The position numbers and the translations under genes were made by a program. This document shows positions 32,691 through 39,900 of a stretch of DNA of 41,934 nt, piece after piece. The notes under the pieces were generated by a model. It was given only the letters and a program-made list of their open reading frames with translations. It was not told the DNA's origin and did not search any database. The stretch's first letter is position 1, and each line of letters begins with the position of its first letter. The stretch is from Candidatus Omnitrophota bacterium (GTDB lineage Bacteria > Omnitrophota > Gorgyraeia > Zapsychrales > Fredricksoniimonadaceae). The DNA lies in contig JAUSEK010000014.1 in the NCBI GenBank assembly GCA_030650275.1, positions 1 to 41,934 of the forward strand. The letters run 5' to 3'.

Positions 32691-34495
32691 AAAAGCGTCT
32701 CCTTGACTCTATTAACAATGATCTTCGGGCGTATGGGACGGCCGGTGGCCTCGGCGATCATCGGTTGAACGTCAAAAAGTGTTTCACAACGCAGCAGCAT
32801 CGCCAGCGGCGAGGGCTTGAGCGCGTCGCCGTAAGCGACCTCCACGGTCACGATCTTCTTATATTTTGCAAAAATATCTTTGAGAATAAGCGGCAACGGA
32901 TAAACGATGCGCATGTGCATGCCGGCCACCTTGATCCCCTCCTTTTTGCACAGGGACATGGCCTCCTCGATGGCGCCGCGGGCGGAACCCCAGCCCACCA
33001 CCAGAAGATCGCCGGAATCGGGCCCGAACATCTCCGGTTTGACCAAAGCCCGGCGCACGTGATGGACCTTTTCATTGCGGATGCGATGCGAACGCTGATT
33101 GGTGCCGGAAAAATAATCCACATGGCCCTTGGCGTCCGTATTCAGACCCGTGACCCTGCGCATGCCGCCCTCGGTGCCGGGCACGGACTGTGAGAGGTGC
33201 ACCATCTCAATCTCTTTAGGCAAACGGTTGATGTGAAAACGGTCCAAAATAAAATCGGGGATATCTTCGACATTGTCCATCTCAACGACCTTGGGCTTGG
33301 TGATGACCTTATAACTGTTGGCCGTCTGAAAATCGCTCATGATAAAAACCGGCAAGCGTAACTTTTCAGCCAGATACCGGGCCATGTGCGGAGCGTAAAA
33401 ACAATCAATGACATTGGCAACGCTGATGACGATCTTTGTGTAATCGCCGTGACTGCCGAAGATCACCGCCGGCAGGTCCGATTGTTCGGTTTTGGTCGGC
33501 ATGCCCGTTGAGGGGCCGGAACGCTGGGCATCGATCACAATAATGGGGATCTCCGCCACCTGGGCATAACCGATGAATTCCTGCTTGAGCGACAGGCCCG
33601 GACCGGACGTGCACGTGACCGCCGGAACACCGCCGTAATACGAACCGATGGCCGTGCCGATGGCCGCGATCTCATCTTCGGCCTGATGCACCATGCCGCC
33701 GTAAGACGGGAACATTTTGGCCAGCGTATGCATGATGGAGGAAGCGGGCGTGATAGGGTAACCGGAAAAAAATTTGATCCCCGCGTCAATGATACCCATG
33801 CTCAAGGCGGTATTGCCGTCAATGAGGATCTTCTCCTCCTGCCGCGGGATGCTCTCGACCTGATAAGTGAAAAAAACCTTTTCCTTGGCCAGTTGATAAC
33901 CGTTATGGAAAAGGGTGATATTTTTGGCGTAGATCTCTTCGTTGAGTTTCTTACCGAATGTCTTTTGGATCTCCCGTTTGACGATCTCCTCGTCCATGTT
34001 GTAGACATAACTCAACATCCCTAAATAATACAGGTTCTGGCCCTTGCCGCCCAATTCCTTGACAATGGTCTGGGAGGGCTCATCCACATCAAAAGGAATG
34101 ACGCTCAAGCCCTCTCTGGTGCAGCGTTTGAGCACCATCTCATAAGAGTCGGGGTTGGCCTCGCGGTCGCCCATGTCCAAAAGGATGCGGCAATTGGAAT
34201 TGTATTCCTTATCGTCGAGACGCGTATCAAGGACCATCTCATGGGAAGCCAGAATGAAATCGGTGTCATTGCCGATATTGGTGATGTCAAAATCCGCCAG
34301 GCGGATGATGACGCCGGAGAGCGCCGGGCGGGTCCTGGCCGGAGGGCTGATCTCGGCCGGGATCATGGGCTCAACGTAGACGTATTTGCCCATGCCCACA
34401 AAGGCCTGCAAAAGGATGTCCCCGGCTTTCTGCGCGCCGAAACCGGCATCCATTAAAAGCTCAAAGCGTGTGACCGAACGTTTCTCCACCGACAT
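32666..34495 (-). CDS. korA: 2-Oxoacid:ferredoxin oxidoreductase, fused gamma-alpha subunit
   Basis: A 609-residue subunit with the gamma domain first (about 1-190, FGAQKAGDILLQAF) and the alpha domain after (about 225-609, SGYPITPASSIMH, TSGPGLSLKQEF, GSARGAIEEAM). This gamma-alpha order is the KorA form of two-subunit enzymes. It is the first gene of a run of twelve (korA to prfA) whose neighbours overlap or are separated by at most 36 nt. It has its own promoter (34520-34547) and a ribosome binding site AGAGG. Confidence 0.9.
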   Translation of the reverse strand: MSVEKRSVTRFELLMDAGFGAQKAGDILLQAFVGMGKYVYVEPMIPAEISPPARTRPALSGVIIRLADFDITNIGNDTDFILASHEMVLDTRLDDKEYNSNCRILLDMGDREANPDSYEMVLKRCTREGLSVIPFDVDEPSQTIVKELGGKGQNLYYLGMLSYVYNMDEEIVKREIQKTFGKKLNEEIYAKNITLFHNGYQLAKEKVFFTYQVESIPRQEEKILIDGNTALSMGIIDAGIKFFSGYPITPASSIMHTLAKMFPSYGGMVHQAEDEIAAIGTAIGSYYGGVPAVTCTSGPGLSLKQEFIGYAQVAEIPIIVIDAQRSGPSTGMPTKTEQSDLPAVIFGSHGDYTKIVISVANVIDCFYAPHMARYLAEKLRLPVFIMSDFQTANSYKVITKPKVVEMDNVEDIPDFILDRFHINRLPKEIEMVHLSQSVPGTEGGMRRVTGLNTDAKGHVDYFSGTNQRSHRIRNEKVHHVRRALVKPEMFGPDSGDLLVVGWGSARGAIEEAMSLCKKEGIKVAGMHMRIVYPLPLILKDIFAKYKKIVTVEVAYGDALKPSPLAMLLRCETLFDVQPMIAEATGRPIRPKIIVNRVKETLLCQLSLKT

Positions 34496-34519
34496 ATCAA
34501 CCTCTTATTATTATCCTTA

Positions 34520-34547
34520 TATATAACATTACCAACGGGTTTGACAA
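34520..34547 (-). promoter_or_regulatory. Promoter of the korA operon
   Basis: On the minus strand TTGTCA (34542-34547), a 16-nt spacer and TATATA (34520-34525) preceded by TG and one base. The expected start leaves a leader of about 18 nt containing AGAGG before the ATG at 34495. This head gene therefore has a ribosome binding site, unlike several others here. Confidence 0.55.
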
Positions 34548-34563
34548 GGAGAAAAGCAAAAAC

Positions 34564-35661
34564 CTAGGCCTTTAATGCGGGTCTTAGATCCTTTAATCCC
34601 TTGATAACGACTTTGGCGTCATCCCCGCCAAAATCATCATTTTTGATTTTATCATTTTTGATCAAATCGTCAATAGCCAGGTCCGATTTGATCTCAAAAC
34701 CGGCATCCTTGATCATGCGCAAAGTACGGCCATTGGATGCCCCTTTGGAATTCAAATACCCCTGCAAGAATAAAGAATTGGCCGGATATAAGGCCATGAC
34801 TTCCATGCTGCGCAAATGCCCTTCCCGTCCGGCGGCGACGCGGATTTCCGCTTTGGGATTCAAAAACCTGAACAGGCACAAAACGCGCAAGACGAATTGC
34901 GGGGTCAAATTTTTGGGTTCGGACAACAAATTGCCCTCGATGGGGACCAAAAGATTGACCGGAATGGACGCGGCCTTAAGCGTCCGCAGGCGTTTGGCCA
35001 CTTCAATGATGTCCTTATGCTCCTCGCCCATGCCCACGATCATGCCGGAACACAATTCTATGCCTGCCTGGCGCGCGGCCAAAAGGGTGTTGATCCGGTC
35101 GGCAAAGGTGTGCGTCGTGCAAATGTTTGGATAATGCGATTCAGAAGTGTTGAGATTATGATTGAGCCGGTCTAAACCCGCCTGTTTTAAGGAAACCGCG
35201 GCCTCGGGCGTCACAAAACCGGTGGACACACAAATTTCTTTATTTGGAAATTCCGATTTGATGCTGGTGATAAGCTTTGTCAGGCGCTGGACCCTTGACG
35301 GCGAAGCCCCGCGTCCGGCGAAAACCATGCAATAACGGTAGGCGCCTTTGGAATAGGCCTGACGGGCTTCTTCCAGCATTTCCTCGTCGGATTTAAGGCC
35401 GTATTCCTCGATGTCCGCCTTGGATGTTTTGGCTTGGGCGCAATAGTGACAATCCTCGGGGCAATGGCCGTTCTGGGCATTGTTGATGATATGGACGACC
35501 ACCTCTTTGCCGCGAAAGGTCTTGCGCACCTCATACGCGGCATCTAAAAGAGGCAAAATTTCAAGGGCTTCGTCCCCCAAAATGCGGCCGCATAAGGCGT
35601 CGCTCAATTCTTCGCCAGCCATGCTTTGCCGGGCTAGATCAATATAAAAAGACCTGTTCAT
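34564..35661 (-). CDS. bioB: Biotin synthase
   Basis: A radical-SAM enzyme inserting sulfur into dethiobiotin. The 4Fe-4S motif is Cys67-x3-Cys71-x2-Cys74 (CPEDCHYCAQ), and further cysteines for the second cluster are in YRYCMVFAGRG, EICVSTG and IELCSG. The start is the ATG at 35661 (365 residues). An upstream ATG overlaps the neighbouring gene and has no family similarity. The C-terminal tail beyond the barrel is about 40 residues longer than usual and charged. The first 38 bases of this gene occur again at 36647-36684, on the far side of the AbiEii cassette. No other biotin genes are nearby. Confidence 0.92.
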   Translation of the reverse strand: MNRSFYIDLARQSMAGEELSDALCGRILGDEALEILPLLDAAYEVRKTFRGKEVVVHIINNAQNGHCPEDCHYCAQAKTSKADIEEYGLKSDEEMLEEARQAYSKGAYRYCMVFAGRGASPSRVQRLTKLITSIKSEFPNKEICVSTGFVTPEAAVSLKQAGLDRLNHNLNTSESHYPNICTTHTFADRINTLLAARQAGIELCSGMIVGMGEEHKDIIEVAKRLRTLKAASIPVNLLVPIEGNLLSEPKNLTPQFVLRVLCLFRFLNPKAEIRVAAGREGHLRSMEVMALYPANSLFLQGYLNSKGASNGRTLRMIKDAGFEIKSDLAIDDLIKNDKIKNDDFGGDDAKVVIKGLKDLRPALKA

Positions 35662-35662
35662 A
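35625..35662. repeat. 38-bp direct repeat, copy A (start of bioB)
   Basis: This covers the bioB start codon and its first 12 codons or so. It matches 36647-36684 at 36 of 38 positions, including 27 identical consecutive bases. The copies are 1022 bp apart and flank the nucleotidyltransferase gene pair. Confidence 0.88.
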
Positions 35663-35684
35663 AGCTGATTTCTCTTAAGAGCAT

Positions 35685-36353
35685 CTATCCCGAGAGCGAA
35701 GAGGCAATTTCTTTTCGCCACTGATTGAAAAATGACAGCAATTCTTCTGCTTTTAAAGGATCAAAAACCAACGATAAATCATAATCTTTCTGCTGATATA
35801 ATTTCAAACGTTCAAACGCTACCCCCAGCCAATACAGATCAAACCCAGGGTCTTTTTGTTTGGCATAATCGACCATCTGGGCCTTGGAGAATTTCCCCAT
35901 TTTGATCAAATAATAAACGTCAATAAAATCCCTCAACGCCGCGCGGCCGAAGAGGGCCAGCAATTTATTAGCGGCAATGTCTGTTAGGCTATGCACATGA
36001 AGACCCGGATAATCGGAAAATTGACACCACGGTTGAAGATAAAAAGGAGCATCCAGTGCCAGGTGAATGACGACCTCATCGCCGGGCAAGGAAACTTTTA
36101 ATTCCGCAAAAGACTTAAATTCCCGGTGTATGGCAACCCCGTATCCATCTGACTTCAAGTCCTTCTCCAACAAACGGCCAAAAGGCATGATAAAATTTTC
36201 TTTGTCCGTAAAAAAATCCAGATCTTCGCTTCTACGGTGCTTTAAATAAAATAATGACAGCGCAGTGCCGCCCGTAAAACAAAAAGGTCCGGCATCTTTA
36301 AGGCCACCGATTTTCTTTAAAATATTATTTTGAAACGGTGTGATGATCTGCAA
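35685..36353 (-). CDS. AbiEii-type nucleotidyltransferase (toxin-like)
   Basis: A member of the nucleotidyltransferase AbiEii/AbiGii toxin family. The polymerase-beta-like core shows FTGGTALSLFYLKHRRSEDL followed by DF, with the GG and paired Asp that bind nucleotide and metal, and later DIAANKLLAL and RDFIDVYYLIK. It could be the toxin of an abortive-infection or toxin-antitoxin pair. Its start overlaps the small upstream gene by 29 bases. It is 23 nt before bioB, which now depends on transcription from this cassette or readthrough. The pair is flanked by copies of the bioB 5' end. Confidence 0.85.
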   Translation of the reverse strand: MQIITPFQNNILKKIGGLKDAGPFCFTGGTALSLFYLKHRRSEDLDFFTDKENFIMPFGRLLEKDLKSDGYGVAIHREFKSFAELKVSLPGDEVVIHLALDAPFYLQPWCQFSDYPGLHVHSLTDIAANKLLALFGRAALRDFIDVYYLIKMGKFSKAQMVDYAKQKDPGFDLYWLGVAFERLKLYQQKDYDLSLVFDPLKAEELLSFFNQWRKEIASSLSG

Positions 36354-36588
36354 AGAAATCCTCCCAAAACATTCTCACTTCAGCGGGAATATACCGCTTG
36401 AGATCGTCAAATACCTGGCGTATGCCGTCAACGCCGATGTCTTTGAGGAGCCCGCGAATGTCCGCCTCATGGCCGCGCGAAAGTACCTGTTGCACATAGA
36501 TCTGCCGCGTTGACGGGCAATCAAGGTCGAACTGCGCGTCCCGTTTCAAGAACCAAAATAAACTTTGTTTTAATTTTTTAAGCACCAT
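36325..36588 (-). CDS. Small DUF6922-like protein, probable partner of the nucleotidyltransferase
   Basis: An 87-residue protein that I recognise only as resembling small DUF6922-type proteins found next to AbiEii-like nucleotidyltransferases, where they may act as antitoxin. Typical features are the aromatic WFLKRDAQFDLD start, QVLSRGHEADIRGLL, and a C-terminal RMFWEDFF. No catalytic motif is visible. A TGATATAAT stands 6 nt before the ATG, and there is no ribosome binding site, so it is probably leaderless. It overlaps the downstream nucleotidyltransferase by 29 bases. Confidence 0.65.
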   Translation of the reverse strand: MVLKKLKQSLFWFLKRDAQFDLDCPSTRQIYVQQVLSRGHEADIRGLLKDIGVDGIRQVFDDLKRYIPAEVRMFWEDFFADHHTVSK

Positions 36589-36594
36589 AAAGGA

Positions 36595-36603
36595 ATTATA
36601 TCA
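36595..36603 (-). promoter_or_regulatory. Extended -10 (TGATATAAT) of the AbiEii cassette
   Basis: A consensus TATAAT preceded by TGA, 6 nt before the ATG at 36588. It would also drive the nucleotidyltransferase and bioB. Confidence 0.6.
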
Positions 36604-36646
36604 CAGCGGATGATCGGTTTGCGCGGTTTTCTTTAATTCGTCAAGT

Positions 36647-36684
36647 TTTACCGGGCCAGATCAATATAAAAAGACCTGTTCATA
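36647..36684. repeat. 38-bp direct repeat, copy B (truncated bioB start)
   Basis: On the minus strand this reads ATG plus ten bioB codons, then a stop (MNRSFYIDLAR). It begins 5 nt after the stop of the 54-residue gene. It is a remnant or duplicate of the bioB 5' end, left on the upstream side of the AbiEii cassette. Confidence 0.88.
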
Positions 36685-36689
36685 TAAGT

Positions 36690-36854
36690 CTACTTAGCCA
36701 ATTCTTTTAAAGTTTCACCATGACGCTGATTAACCCTAACAGCCGCTTGTCGATAAAACTCAGTTAGTTCCTTACGAGACATATTCTTGGTTTTACGCTG
36801 CAATTTGTCACGGATGTCCCGCGCCATTTTAACAGCATCAAATCTTTTCTTCAT
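36690..36854 (-). CDS. Small charged protein of 54 residues, function unknown
   Basis: The frame begins MKKRFDAVKMARDIRDKL, continues through MSRKELTEFYRQAA and ends LKELAK. It is basic and likely helical. The overall look (FDAVKM start, then a helix with EL.EFYR) resembles small antitoxin-like proteins, but I cannot assign it. Evidence that it is real: an excellent ribosome binding site GAGGTGA (36861-36867) 6-7 nt before the ATG and a TGATATAAT promoter about 40 nt upstream. It ends 5 nt before the truncated bioB start, so it was probably once next to bioB. Confidence 0.65.
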   Translation of the reverse strand: MKKRFDAVKMARDIRDKLQRKTKNMSRKELTEFYRQAAVRVNQRHGETLKELAK

Positions 36855-36894
36855 AATTAGTCACCTCATGCATTCTTGAAACTTGCATATTTAA

Positions 36895-36903
36895 ATTATA
36901 TCA
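36895..36903 (-). promoter_or_regulatory. Extended -10 (TGATATAAT) of the 54-residue gene
   Basis: A consensus TATAAT with an upstream TG, in the 72-nt gap after the giant gene. The predicted leader is about 30-35 nt and contains GAGGTGA. Confidence 0.55.
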
Positions 36904-36926
36904 TCAAATATGCTGCTCTTGATAAT

Positions 36927-39900
36927 TTAATTCACGATCCCCAGGAATTCGGGCAGGTTGTTGAGGGGCTGGATGTTGATGATGACCGGCACAAAGCCCG
37001 AGGCGTTTTGCAATTGCTGAAGGATGGCGGGGTCGATGTGAAACTTAATTTGCCCTCCGGAATTACTAGTTTGCAAATATAAATTGGCGGGGGTTAGGTC
37101 GATACCGCCTGTATTACTAACCGTGGCCTTATCATCGCCTAATTGAGCATTGTCAATGTCAGAGTCTTTTAAAAATTTCTTGAATTCTTCCACCATCCCA
37201 TTAATCTTTGTTTCTAAATCATTAGGGGTTCCGCTATTATCCAAATCAAAAACCCTAATATCCTTTCGTTCCCTATATGATTGAACAAGTGATGTTCTAA
37301 CATCCTCACGCTCTACAAGTCTCTCATCAAACCTCTCACCTAAATCTTTTTCTTTGCCCTCTCCCGGCCGATACCCTCTATCGATAAATCTTTTTCTTGC
37401 TGTTTCATTTTCAATATTAACGTTAATTACCCCTTTTATATAAAATCCTTCTTCCTCTAAAACTTTTTCCAGCCCTTTATGTCTTTCAAGAGATATTGGA
37501 CTTAGATCTAAAATAAATCCCTTCGCGTAAAGTGATGGATTTGCTTTTAAAACCTCAAGCAACCTTTTAGATCCTTGACGCTGATCCTTCTCAAGGCCTG
37601 ACAATAGTTCTCCTAAAGAAATATGAGGAATTCCTAATTTATTAAACAACGTAAGACCTACCATACCCTTACCAGAAGCAGGTATACCCATCAACAAGAC
37701 TACCGGAGCCCCTACCGCCATCGCCCGGTCTGTTTCGGGCTTCGGCGCAGACGCCAGGCCGGCGTCCGGGGCCATGGCCTGGTCTCCCTGTCCATGTTTT
37801 TCGGCTAATTGGGCGTTGTCCCTTTTCTCTGTATGACCTCGGGAAAGATCAAAATCTGGCCGCAATTTATATAATTTAGAAATATCGATCCAAAAATTAC
37901 CAAAATATACCTCATTATGATATTTATTAAAATAAGGTCTAAAAGTCTTCATATAAAATTTGATTGCGTCCTCAGTAAAAGCTGTCCATGTCATCTGTTG
38001 TACGCCTTCTTTATGAAGTCCGGCGATGATATGTTTCATGAGCCAGGTGCCCATCCTTAAGTTTGGTTTATTTTGATATTGTCTATCAACGGCAATGGCC
38101 ACAAGCATCGCTTTTCTAGGTTTCTTTGGAATTCTCTCCGCCTCTGCAAAACCTAGTATCTGACCACTGCTGTCTATCGCAAACATAAACCTGTGTCCCT
38201 TACTATTAAGTTGATGCTGGAATTGCTGACGGTCTGTATCAACAAGTTCTTGATCTTTCTCATCATAAGGAGCTATGAGCCTGTTCAGTTCAACCAAACG
38301 ACCCAAAATTTCCTCTTTTTTCTTAGGCTCAGCTGCGGCAAAAAACTCTCGCCCGTCAATAATCTTGGCCCCAGCCGCGATCACTTGATCTGTTTCGTGG
38401 TCCGGTGCAGGATTCTGATTGGTATCCGCCCCCATCGCCCGGTCTTGACGCGGGGTGGTGGCCATGGCAAAATCATTTTCACCTCTAAGCCGCTCGGCCT
38501 CGCCGTAGTAAATAGAATCATATACTTGGCTGTATCCAAAGGCTTCGTCCCTTACCACCAGCGCATATTCATGCGGTGGAATGTTCCATATGTCATGCGA
38601 CGCAGGACTATCCCATCCACCTAGCTTTCTGTCTGAAACAACGCGTGCCTTATTGTTCTTGGCAGAAGTAAGGGTAACACTCCTGACCAATATTTTTTGT
38701 TCCAACTCTTCTTGACGAGTTTCGGTACGCGCAGGAACATCCCACATATCGTAGGCGCCCTTGATAAATAACGTTTGAAAAGACAGGCGGGAAATAAATT
38801 TTTTATACGCGTCAAATGATTCCCGTCTTTCTTTTAAAAACCGGACCAAGGCACGGGCATCTTGGGCAGGCAATATTTTTGACAATCCTTGAGGGACTTG
38901 ATCGCCCAGGGTCAACATTTTTTCCAAGATCACACTGTTTTGATCTATCAATTTCTCTTGTTGAAGGGCCGTCTTTAAATCCTTCCAGTTGTCGACTGAA
39001 AATCCTTCAATATAGGGGGCCAATACCTGTCCCGAGTACACATCCCTTTGAATATACCAAAAGCGTTTTAATACCGGCTTTCCTGTCTTCTCATCGGCAA
39101 CTTCAAACTCCACCACGGCATTTGTTTTCGCCCCATCCGTGATACTGCTAACGTGTTGTTCATTAAGAAAATTGATGTTCCCTTCTTGGTCGAGGTCAAA
39201 ATAGGAAATTTGCCTGATCTTCCCATGCAAAAATGCCATGATCCGTGCGATGGCCAAGGGACCCATGCCGCTGATGCCCGTCTGATCTTTAAGTTGATCC
39301 CAGTCCGAAGGAGAATCATAACGCAGAGAAGTCAATTCTGCCCTGACAATGTTTATCGGTTGTGCGAATAATTCTTTGATGTCCTCCCACGTTCCAAAAC
39401 CTTCCCTTCCCATTGAAACAATGTCCGTCGATCCTCCGACCATGGTCAACGGTGTGGCAGGATCAAAACCTCCGAAAGGACAATAGACAACATCTCCCTT
39501 TAATTCCATCTGTTGACCCCATTCACGAAGCTTCGAAGCATATTTGTCATATACGAATGAACTTCTCAATTTTTCAAGCTGTGCCAATATTTTCTTATCT
39601 GTGCGGCCACGTTCAATGGCCTGGCTGACCGCGGGTATGTTCAATACGTTAAAACCGCCGATAGGCAAGGTCGTCAGGTCGATGTTACCCTGCGCTTGCG
39701 CTATCATCGCGTGGTCTGTTTCGGGATCCGGCGCAGGCGCGTGGCCGGCGTCCGCCGCCATCGCCTCATCCGCCATATGTAAATTAACAAGCGTCCTAAC
39801 GCTTCCTGCTTGAGAATTCTCAAAAAGAACATCTCCCCCGAAAAGACTGCGGGCGTTCAATCTAGCATCCCATAAACCCAATCCAGCCCCACTGACCATT

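Noticed and set aside
35636-36684. Insertion-sequence target duplication around the AbiEii cassette
   Set aside because: A 38-bp imperfect repeat is too long for a usual IS duplication, and no transposase or terminal inverted repeats are present.
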